A DNA stretch of 64,000 nucleotides from Pelecanus crispus (Eukaryota; Chordata; Aves; Pelecaniformes; Pelecanidae): NCBI RefSeq assembly GCF_030463565.1, contig NC_134675.1:15087862-15151861 (forward strand), given 5' to 3'. Under the pieces are notes generated by a model that saw only the letters and a program-made list of their open reading frames with translations, did no database searches and had not been told where the DNA came from. Position numbers and translations under genes: made by a program. The number at the start of each line of letters is the position of its first letter. Position 1 is the first letter of the stretch. Of the stretch, positions 42,012 through 50,171 are shown piece by piece.

Positions 42012-43173
42012 TGTCACGAATGCAGGTTTGTGGATCCTGCCGATTATGTCAATTTATCGTGAATGAGTGACTTGACACAGTTTGATTTAGTAGCAGTTTA
42101 GAATTTACTTGTAGCAAATCGCAGGATTTGATTGTAATATTTTAATAGCACTCAGTCATCAGTGATTAACAATGTGATTAGACAAAATTGATCAAAACAG
42201 TGACTTAGTTACAGATTTGAAGATGGCAAGGTTCACTCTATTACTACATGGAAGTGCATAAAAGAAAATGAAGTTACACTGAGTTGGAATGATTCACAGA
42301 GGGATCGTGGGTGCAGGGGATAAGGGAGATCCCCCCGTTGAGTCACGAGGTTCAGAATAGACCCCCTTGCTTTCTAAACTCCTTTTCAGAGAGGAGTCTA
42401 GGTGTGGCTAGATCCAATCTTAGTCTCAGACTTGGTCAACAGTTTATAGGAATAAGGATAATGCAGCAGTATAAGACTCACTTTGAAATTAAATCGTACA
42501 TCTACAGACTACTTAAACGGATTCACACATGCATACACACAAACATGAATACATATATACATATATAAAAAGAATTGGTATACCTGTTAAAAATTCCCCT
42601 CGAGTTCAGTGAAATACTCACGTCGAATGTCTTGGCATTTCTCAACGGGCGAGGGTTGAGACTCAAGGAGTGAAGGGTTTCAGCCCAGGCTCCACTGTCA
42701 GTCAGCAATGGACCTCCGATTTTAGCAAACTTTAAGAGTTTGCTAGCTCTGAGAGGAGTCCTGCTCAGAGGGAGATGCTGGTGCAGCCCGCTGCAGTCCA
42801 GGAAAGCTCAAAGGGCCTCACTTAGAACTGCTGTTTTATAGGTTCGTGAGATGATTGGCTTTAGTCATTGTGAATCTCCATCCGAGCCACGATCTGGGTC
42901 GGTAATTACTGCTCTGTTTCAAAGCTGTCAGGGGTAACTGATTGTTCTCACTCCCCTGTTCTCACTCCCCGCTTCAACCATGTAAGACTTTCTGATAAGG
43001 ACAAGGCCACTCCCCGCTTCGACCATGTAGGAGTTTCTGGTACAATTAAGGGGCACCTAACCAACCAGCTCACTACACAAGGCCACGGTCTGGCAGGAAT
43101 CCCTAAGGTTGCAAAGCAGTTGAAGAGAGAAAAAAAAAAAAAAAAAGGGCGGGGGGGGGGATGCACCACCACA
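42012..43173 (-). mobile_element. Full 3' LTR of family B (1162 bp)
   Basis: On the minus strand it runs from TGTGGTGGTGCATCC (43173) to CCTGCATTCGTGACA (42012), with TG...CA ends. The first 134 bp match the stub at 52954-53087 and the last 640 bp match 1-870. Near the 5' end lies a C-rich then T-rich tract (plus strand A17 followed by G-rich, 43130-43160). A promoter-like CCAAT box and TATA box lie near 42834-42865. Confidence 0.9.
42834..42866 (-). promoter_or_regulatory. Family-B LTR core promoter: CCAAT and TATA
   Basis: The minus strand reads AGCCAATCATC followed about 15 bases later by CCTATAAAACAG. This spacing is typical of a retroviral U3 promoter and suggests transcription starts near 42805. 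Confidence 0.55.
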
Positions 43174-43401
43174 GTCCACCCAGTGACTAAAGTCAATCCA
43201 TCTCACCCACAGAGTGACGGTGTGGTCGCCTCTCGCCTCTGTGCCTGTAAACAGATTAATGCCATATTCCAATTGCAATTTTGAGGGAAATTTTTGGCCG
43301 TTTTACTCAGTTATCAAGTTTTAGTTACATGTGGTTAAACAGTTTTATATATGTGAGGAGGTTTTGGTTACAATGTCAGCTGTCTAGCTATTCTCCACAC
43401 T

Positions 43402-43601
43402 CTAACATAGAATTGTATTCAACAGCAAACATAATATGGTAAAAATGAGTAAGATTACAATAGGATGCAATAGTCGATTCAGAATTCCTGTTGCAGTTGG
43501 TGACCATCCGAATAATGTATCCCACCAGTGATGTTCCCCATCTTTTTTCACTTGTTCTAGAATATGATGTATATTTTCTGTGTCATGGTGGACAGTAATC
43601 A
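43402..43601 (-). pseudogene. Out-of-frame C-terminal end of family-B env (membrane anchor)
   Basis: Downstream of the env ectodomain stop, a different minus-strand frame stays open for about 67 codons to a TAG at 43402-43404. It encodes a Trp-containing juxtamembrane stretch followed by one strongly hydrophobic segment of about 20 residues and an almost absent cytoplasmic tail, as expected for a retroviral Env anchor. In-frame stops lie just upstream of about 43655, so the frame break with the ectodomain falls roughly between 43600 and 43655. Confidence 0.7.
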
Positions 43602-45413
43602 GAGTTTTTGTCCATTGTTCTGAATTCTTTTCAGCAGTTGATTCAGGTCACTATGTTGCAAAAGTTTTGTCACCAATGTGAGATTCATTCCAATGGGGGT
43701 AGGTGATAGATCTTGATATGGCATATAGTTCGATTGTAACAATTGGTGGGTTGTGACAGGAGCTGAATAGTTAAAGTCACATCCTATGATTCTGATAAAG
43801 TTACAGATACAGGTATTTGAGTGATTGTATGTATCTATAGTGGTGTTATCTACAGATACAGAGTTAAAAAGGGTTCTCATACAAATGCATCCATGTCCAA
43901 CATATATGAGTACAGTTTCAGGGGTTTCATCGGGATGTATTTCAAAATGACAAACACTTTGTTCACTGTCAAGACAAATGTCTTGGGCCTTAATGGTGTT
44001 ATTTTCACAAATAAATCCCTGTTGTTCATGTACAACACATGCATCAACATCAATAGTTTGCCATTTATTCCCATTTTGTCGGGCCCATACTCTCTGTTTT
44101 AATGGATAGAGTACAGTTCCGTTATGGTTTAACCCCAGCGCAATGATTGGGTATATGGTGTATACTGAAGCATTGCGTATTGTTAATACAAAAGCTGTGG
44201 CTTTACTGTCGGTAGGATTATAGGTAAAATTGATTAGATGCCACCAGGATTGGAAGTCTCTTTCAAATTGAGTTGCATTATCCCAGATTACCTTTCGAAT
44301 TTCAGTGGGCAAGGTGCCTTCATCGCCTTCTCTTATAATTGTTGTTACAGTAGATTGTATCCACCATTGGGCTTGAATACAACTAAGAGCAAGAGAGAGA
44401 CTAGTTTGAGCTGTGCCTAGTGCATCCATGATTAGTTGGTGGTCTTTTTCATTGATTCTTTCCCACTTAGGTAGTATGTCAGCTACAAGCCATTGACTAG
44501 TTCCCAATGCTGACAGAGAAGACTGTAAGGGGTGTTCTAATTTGTTCAAATCACTTGTTGTTGTGCTTAATTTATTCATGAGTATTTCAGCATCTATACT
44601 ATTCAAGACTCCCAAACCTGTCCCTATGACACCGGTTACATCTCTCTTTGCTCGCTTTGGGGAGGTGAGAGTTTGTCCATGTAACCATGCTAACCATCCT
44701 GTATAGGATGTATTTAGGAATGGTGAGCAAGTAGGTTTAATTGTAGAGATGTTAACCTGCATTGACAGTTCCACTCGTTTGAGGGACCATGATGGGTTAA
44801 ATAGTATTTGCTGTTGTCCAGTATTTTTGATCACATATGGCCCGATTTCAGAAATTTGTGAGGATAGGTTTTTCTTATCCATTACAGTCGGGGCAGATGT
44901 TATTGTACTAGGCTCAGTAATGTCTATTTTAAATTTAAAGGATAGTCCCATGCTATGGCGAGCCCAAAGGCAGACCACGAGAACAGGTTGTACTAAGGTA
45001 AAATTGTACCAACAGTCCAGTCTTTCAGAGGCACAAAGTTTCCTATCTTTTTCTATTGGGTCTGATGTGATATTGTGCACAGAAATCTGAGATGCCTTCT
45101 CATGAGCAGACCCATTGATCATCCGGCATCCTATTTTAATTTCTTTCCCTGTCGTTCCTCGAAGTTGAGGAACTTTACCATCAGCTTCATCTTCATCCCA
45201 GCTCCATTCATTTTCCAAGTATACCTCAGTTCCGTGCATGACCACGATAGAAAGGTTTAAATTTCCCATACTAGGGTGTATGCCCATACTCCCGGTATAC
45301 TTAACACGAGCTTGAGACCATGGCCATTCTATGGTTCTTTGACCACAGGCTAAGAGGAGTGACGTTGCTAGGGTTTGGAATAGTAACATGAACACAGCGT
45401 TTCCGTTCGCCAT
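43599..45413 (-). pseudogene. env: Family-B env: surface unit and most of the fusion subunit
   Basis: The open frame extends upstream to 45578, but the likely start is the ATG at 45411-45413. That ATG is followed by a hydrophobic signal peptide (FMLLFQTLATSLLLACG) and sits about 10 bases after a strong splice acceptor. From this start the product is about 604 residues. A furin-type site KRAKR lies about 250 residues in, followed by a glycine-rich fusion-peptide-like stretch (VTGVIGTGLGVLNS). The part after the cleavage site is long (about 350 residues), Cys-rich near its end and rich in N-glycosylation sequons. I do not see the canonical CX6CC motif of gamma-type Env. The frame stops at 43599 before any membrane anchor; the anchor lies in another frame just downstream, so the encoded protein would be soluble. 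Family assignment is uncertain. Confidence 0.78.
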
Positions 45414-45423
45414 CCTGCAAGGT

Positions 45424-45462
45424 GCTGCAAAAGAGAGAGAGAAAAGAGAAAAGAAAAATTGT
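45424..45462 (-). promoter_or_regulatory. env splice acceptor of family B
   Basis: The minus strand has a long pyrimidine tract (TTTTCTCTCTCTCTTTTGCAG type) ending in CAG at 45425, followed by CACCTTGCAGG and the env ATG. This is a textbook 3' splice site placed where a spliced retroviral env message needs one. Confidence 0.7.
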
Positions 45463-45495
45463 TTTGGCGGGGAGAGTCCGAACAGGTTACCCCTT

Positions 45496-45944
45496 TTATG
45501 ATACAGGATAAATCCACCTAGTAGTAATTCTGTGTTTTGTACCACTGTTATCAATAGCTTCCCAAGCAAGTGTGCCACGAGGTTTAGTCAGAGTCATAGG
45601 CACATTTCCAGTTTGTGGTAAATTAACCATAACCGTTTGTCCTGGTTGAAATGTTATCGGGTATATTCCTTCATCGGCAGAGGGAGTATTAGGCTTGGCC
45701 TCGGTAAAAAATGCTCGACTCATGGGGCTTCCAGTGGGTCCATATCGATTATTTAATCGGTGAAGTATTTTAGAAAGTCGAGTATCCCACCGTGCCTTGT
45801 GTGGTTCAAGGCTTCTTTTTAATAAGCCATTAGCTCTTTCCACTATGCTATTTGATTGGGGGTAATATGGTGTGTGAAATATCGATTGAATTTCTTCCTG
45901 TTTTGCCCATTCTTGTACCTCCTTGCATGAAAAGTGTGAGCCAT
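45496..45944 (-). pseudogene. Family-B integrase, C-terminal part
   Basis: Begins at the NGSHF just after the second catalytic Asp and runs to a stop at 45496 (about 149 codons). The catalytic Glu lies in SNSIVERANG, giving the D-x35-E spacing of retroviral integrases. A basic C-terminal domain follows, ending RWIYPVS. The upstream part is on the far side of the inner provirus at 52846-52953. By chance the inner LTR end reads in frame into this segment and supplies a GAC codon before it, so the apparent open frame starting at 45981 is an LTR-integrase chimera. Confidence 0.85.
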
Positions 45945-46515
45945 TGTCGTGGTTTAGCCCCAGCCAGCAACTAAGCACCACGCAGCCGCTCGCTCACTCC
46001 CCCTACCCCGATGGGATGGGGGAGAGAATTGGAGGAGTAAGAGTGAGAAACACTCCTGGGCTGAGATAAGAACAGTTTAATAATTGAAATAAAGTAAAAT
46101 AGTAATGCTAATAGTAACAGTATAATAATGATAATAATAATAATGATACACGAAGCAAGTGATGCACAATGCAATTGCTCACCACCCGCCGACCGATACC
46201 CAGACAGTTCCCGAGCAGCGATCGCTGCTCCCCGGCCAACCCCCCCCAGTTTATATACTGAGCATGACGTCATATGGTATGGAATAGCCCTTTGGTCAGT
46301 TTGGATCAACTATTCTGGCTGTGCCCCCTCCCAGTTTCTTGTGCGCCTGGCAGAGCATGGGAAGCTGAAAAAGTCCTTGACTAGCATAAGCAGTACTCAG
46401 CAACAACTACAAACATCAGCCTGTTATCAACATTCTTCTCCTACTAAATCCAAAACACAGCACTATGCCTGCTGTTAGGAAGAAAATTAACTCTATCCCA
46501 GCCGAAACCAGGACA
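45945..46515 (-). mobile_element. 3' LTR of inner family-A provirus (571 bp)
   Basis: Plus strand begins TGTCGTGGTTTAGCCCC and ends CCGAAACCAGGACA. It retains the CRE palindrome, TATATAA, the 18-bp palindrome at 46213-46230 and the TAA triplet run. Only one base differs from the 5' LTR. Confidence 0.97.
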
Positions 46516-46982
46516 GTATCCACCCCTTATTCTATACCATCTACGTCATGCACAGGCCCTCCCCTTTCCAATGTGTTCCAATTAATCACCACCCCTTTCC
46601 CTATCTTGATATACACACAGATATCATTCCCTTCGTCTATGGCCCATCCCTCTAAAATGTCCATTGAGTTCATTTAGCCCATGACTTTGGGTTCCATCTG
46701 TCATCACAGTCTTTCAGAGCAGGACAGGTGGTGTGCAGTGTTGGACTGTTGCATGCTGAAGTCAGTTCTCATTCCAACATGGTTTCATCAAAGTTCATTT
46801 TCCTTAGGCTGGGCAATTCTTACTGCAATACCATTGATGCGGCATATAGCAATCATAATATATAGTATTATATACTTAATATTAACCTACTATATTATTA
46901 TATTAACATGCAGTTAAGAGATAACATATAGTTAAGAGATAACATACAGTATTATAAAGCAATTAATATTATACAATTCAGT
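46516..46982 (-). other. 3' internal non-coding region and polypurine tract
   Basis: 467 bp between the pol stop and the 3' LTR. No env or accessory frame was found. The minus-strand bases AATAAGGGGTGGATAC directly before the LTR (46516-46531) are the likely polypurine tract, with weak purine purity. Confidence 0.6.
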
Positions 46983-49900
46983 TCATTGGCTATTTTCACC
47001 CAAAATCAAATTCCCTTGAGGTACACATTGGGCTTCCCCATCCTTTCGCATCACCCACCAAGTGCACCCAGGTCCTTGAGCAAAAGCAATCCCACGAATG
47101 GGTTTGCCTTTGCCAGAGGGGGAAGTAACCCAGACTGTCTTCCCCAGCATATTTTTCATGTGCACTACAGGAACTTTATCTCCTTCTACAGTACGTAAAA
47201 GTTTTGATTGGGCAGGGCCAGCTCGATTGGCAGATCCCCTGGTGTTGACTAACCAGGTGGCTTTTGCTAAATGCGTATCCCAATGTTTAAACGTCCCACC
47301 ACCCATTGCTCTCAGGGTAGTCTTTAACAATCCATTGTATCGCTCAATTTTCCCGGAGGCTGGTGCATGGTAAGGGATGTGATATACCCACTCAATGCCG
47401 TGCTCTTTGGCCCAGGTGTCTATGAGGTTGTTTCGGAAATGAGTCCCGTTGTCTGACTCAATTCTTTCTGGGGTGCCATGTCGCCACAGGACTTGCTTTT
47501 CAAGGCCCAGGATGGTGTTCCGGGCGGTGGCATGGGGCACGGGATATGTTTCCAGCCATCCAGTGGTTGCTTCCACCATGGTGAGCACATAGCGCTTGCC
47601 CTGGCGGGTCTGTGGGAGCGTGATGTAATCAATCTGCCAGGCCTCCCCATATTTATATTTTAGCCATCGTTCACTATACCCAAGGGGCTTGAACTGCTTG
47701 GCTTGCTTGATTGCAGCGCATGTTTCACACTCATGAATAACCTGTGCAATACTGTCCATAGTTAAGTCCACCCCTCGATCACGAGCCCATTTATACGTTG
47801 CATCCCTTCCTTGATGGCCTGAGGCATCATGGGCCCACCGAGCTATAAATAATTCACCCTTATGTTGCCAGTCCAAATCCACCTGAGCCACTTCAATCTT
47901 AGCAGCCTGATCTACTTGCTGGTTGTTTTGATGTTCTTCAGTGGCCCGACTCTTAGGTACATGAGCATCTACATGACGAACTTTTACAACCAGGTTCTCT
48001 ACCCGGGCAGCAATATCTTGCCACAATGCGGCAGCCCAGATTGGTTTGCCTCTGCGCTGCCAGTTGCTCTGCTTCCATTGCTGCAGCCACCCCCACAGGG
48101 CATTTGCCACCATCCATGAGTCAGTATAGAGATAAAGGACTGGCCACTTTTCTCTTTCAGCAATATCTAAAGCCAGCTGGATGGCTTTCACCTCTGCAAA
48201 CTGACTCGACTCCCCTTCTCCTTCAGCAGTTTCTGCGACTTGTCGTATAGGACTCCATACAGCAGCTTTCCACCTCCGATGCTTTCCCACGAGACGACAG
48301 GACCCATCAGTGAACAGGGCATATTGCTTTTCATTTTCTGGCAATTTATTATACAGTGGGTCCTCTTCAGCACGTGTCACCTCCTCCTCTGGTGATATTC
48401 TAAGGTTTTTTCCTTCTGGCCAGTCCATGATCACTTCCAGGATTCCTGGGCGACTGGGGTTTCCTATTCGAGCCCGTTGTGTGATCAATGCAACCCACTT
48501 ACTCCATGTAGCATCAGTTGCATGATGTGTAGAGGGGACCCTCCCTTTGAACATCCAGCCCAACACCGGCAGTCGGGGTGCCAGCAGGAGCTGTGCTTCA
48601 GTACCAACCACTTCTGAAGCAGCTCGAACCCCTTCATATGCTGCCAGTATCTCTTTCTCAGTTGGAGTGTAGCGGGCTTCGGATCCTCTGTATCCCCGAC
48701 TCCAAAACCCTAGGGGTCGACCTCGAGTCTCCCCCGGTGCTTTCTGCCAGAGGCTCCAGGTAGGGCCATTCTCCCCGGCTGCGGTGTAGAGCACATTTTT
48801 AATATCCTGCCCTGCCCGGACTGGCCCAAGGGCTACTGCATGAACTATCTCACGTTTAATTTGTTCAAAGGCTTGTTGTTGCTCAGGGCCCCATTTGAAT
48901 TCGTTCTTCTTCCGGGTCACTTGATAGAGAGGGCTTACGATCTGGCTGTAATTTGGAATATGCATTCTCCAAAACCCCACAACGCCTAAGAAAGCTTGTG
49001 TTTCCTTTTTGCTAGTTGGTGGGGACATAGCTGTTATTTTGTTGATCACATCCATTGGGATCTGACGACGTCCATCTTGCCATTTTATTCCTAAAAACTG
49101 GATCTCCTGTGCAGGCCCCTTGACCTTACTCTGTTTTATGGCAAAACCAGCCTTCAGAAGGATTTGGACTATTTTCTTTCCCTTCTCAAAAACTTCTTCT
49201 GCTGTATTGCCCCACACAATGATGTCATCAATGTACTGCAGATGTTCTGGAGCTTCACCCTGTTCCAGTGCTGTCTGGATCAGTCCATGGCAAATGGTGG
49301 GGCTGTGCTTCCACCCCTGGGGCAGTCGGTTCCAGGTGTACTGAACACCCCTCCAGGTAAAAGCAAACTGGGGTCTGCACTCTGCTGCCAAAGGGATGGA
49401 GAAAAATGCATTAGCAATATCAATTGTGGCATACCACTTAGCTGCCTTTGACTCCAGTTCATATTGAAGTTCTAGCATGTCTGGCACGGCAGCACTCAGC
49501 GGCGGTGTAACTTCGTTCAGGCCACGATAGTCCACTGTTAGTCTCCACTCCCCATTAGACTTTCGCACTGGCCATATGGGACTGTTAAAGGGTGAGCGAG
49601 TCTTGCTGATCACTCCCTGGCTCTCCATTCGACGAATCAGGTTATGGATGGGAATCAGGGAGTCTCGGTTGGTGCGATATTGCCGCCTGTGCACAGTTGT
49701 GGTAGCAATCGGCACCTGTTGTTCCTCAACCTTCAGCAACCCTACAATTGAAGGGTCCTCTGAGAGACCGGGCAAGGTGGACAACTGTTTAATTTCCTCT
49801 GTCTCCAAAGCAGCTATACCAAAAGCCCACCGGTACCCTTTTGGGTCCTTGAAATACCCTCTCCTGAGGTAGTCTATGCCAAGGATGCACGGAGCATCTG

Positions 49901-50168
49901 GGCCAGTCACAATGGGGTGCTTTTGCCACTCATTCCCAGTTAGGCTCACTTCAGCTTCCAGTACAGTGAGCTGTTGGGATCCCCCTGTCACTCCAGAAAT
50001 ACAAATGGGTTCTGCCCCTCTATAGTTTGATGGCATTAGCGTGCACTGTGCACCAGTGTCCACTAGAGCCTTATACTCCTGTGGGTCTGACGTTCCAGGC
50101 CATCGAATCCACACAGTCCAGTAAACCCGGTTGTCCCTTTCCTCCACCTGGCTGGAGGCAGGGCCCCT
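46983..50168 (-). CDS. pol: Inner provirus pol: protease, RT, RNase H, integrase
   Basis: Open for about 1,061 codons in the same frame as gag, directly after a UAG stop; the first ATG-like start is a GTG, so Pol is most likely made as a Gag-Pol readthrough product. Numbering from that GTG (50147), the order is as follows. Protease has VDTGA at about 29-33 and CILGIDYL near 87-94. RT has the polymerase motif YIDD at 305-308. RNase H has FTDGS near 612-616, an acidic E near 652, YTDS near 675-677 and VDQAA near 745. Integrase has His773, His778, Cys807 and Cys810, then D840, D899 and E935 with D-x35-E spacing. Every catalytic residue I looked for is present and there is no internal stop. YIDD and the overall RT sequence suggest an ERV-L-like lineage. 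Confidence 0.93.
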   Translation of the reverse strand, partial: RGPASSQVEERDNRVYWTVWIRWPGTSDPQEYKALVDTGAQCTLMPSNYRGAEPICISGVTGGSQQLTVLEAEVSLTGNEWQKHPIVTGPDAPCILGIDYLRRGYFKDPKGYRWAFGIAALETEEIKQLSTLPGLSEDPSIVGLLKVEEQQVPIATTTVHRRQYRTNRDSLIPIHNLIRRMESQGVISKTRSPFNSPIWPVRKSNGEWRLTVDYRGLNEVTPPLSAAVPDMLELQYELESKAAKWYATIDIANAFFSIPLAAECRPQFAFTWRGVQYTWNRLPQGWKHSPTICHGLIQTALEQGEAPEHLQYIDDIIVWGNTAEEVFEKGKKIVQILLKAGFAIKQSKVKGPAQEIQFLGIKWQDGRRQIPMDVINKITAMSPPTSKKETQAFLGVVGFWRMHIPNYSQIVSPLYQVTRKKNEFKWGPEQQQAFEQIKREIVHAVALGPVRAGQDIKNVLYTAAGENGPTWSLWQKAPGETRGRPLGFWSRGYRGSEARYTPTEKEILAAYEGVRAASEVVGTEAQLLLAPRLPVLGWMFKGRVPSTHHATDATWSKWVALITQRARIGNPSRPGILEVIMDWPEGKNLRISPEEEVTRAEEDPLYNKLPENEKQYALFTDGSCRLVGKHRRWKAAVWSPIRQVAETAEGEGESSQFAEVKAIQLALDIAEREKWPVLYLYTDSWMVANALWGWLQQWKQSNWQRRGKPIWAAALWQDIAARVENLVVKVRHVDAHVPKSRATEEHQNNQQVDQAAKIEVAQVDLDWQHKGELFIARWAHDASGHQGRDATYKWARDRGVDLTMDSIAQVIHECETCAAIKQAKQFKPLGYSERWLKYKYGEAWQIDYITLPQTRQGKRYVLTMVEATTGWLETYPVPHATARNTILGLEKQVLWRHGTPERIESDNGTHFRNNLIDTWAKEHGIEWVYHIPYHAPASGKIERYNGLLKTTLRAMGGGTFKHWDTHLAKATWLVNTRGSANRAGPAQSKLLRTVEGDKVPVVHMKNMLGKTVWVTSPSGKGKPIRGIAFAQGPGCTWWVMRKDGEAQCVPQGNLILGENSQ

Positions 50169-50171
50169 CTA
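50141..50171 (-). promoter_or_regulatory. Candidate gag-pol readthrough site: UAG plus downstream hairpin
   Basis: Gag ends in TAG (50169-50171) and pol continues in the same frame with no shift. Ten bases downstream a perfect 6-bp stem CCTCCA/TGGAGG (50153-50158 with 50141-50146) encloses a 6-base loop. In the outer copy the TAG (53477-53479) and both stem arms are conserved while the loop sequence differs. This is the layout expected for stop-codon readthrough, known in gammaretroviruses, rather than frameshifting. Readthrough itself is inferred. Confidence 0.65.

Noticed and set aside
45496-45981. Apparent 161-codon integrase frame as a complete gene
   Set aside because: The first dozen codons are the end of the inner provirus LTR; only 45496-45944 is family-B integrase.
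46128-46478. Repeated open frames within family-A LTRs (also at 52458, 38404, 2448 and 12062)
   Set aside because: They recur because the LTR recurs, run in both orientations and contain low-complexity Ile runs from the ATT repeat. No evidence of coding.
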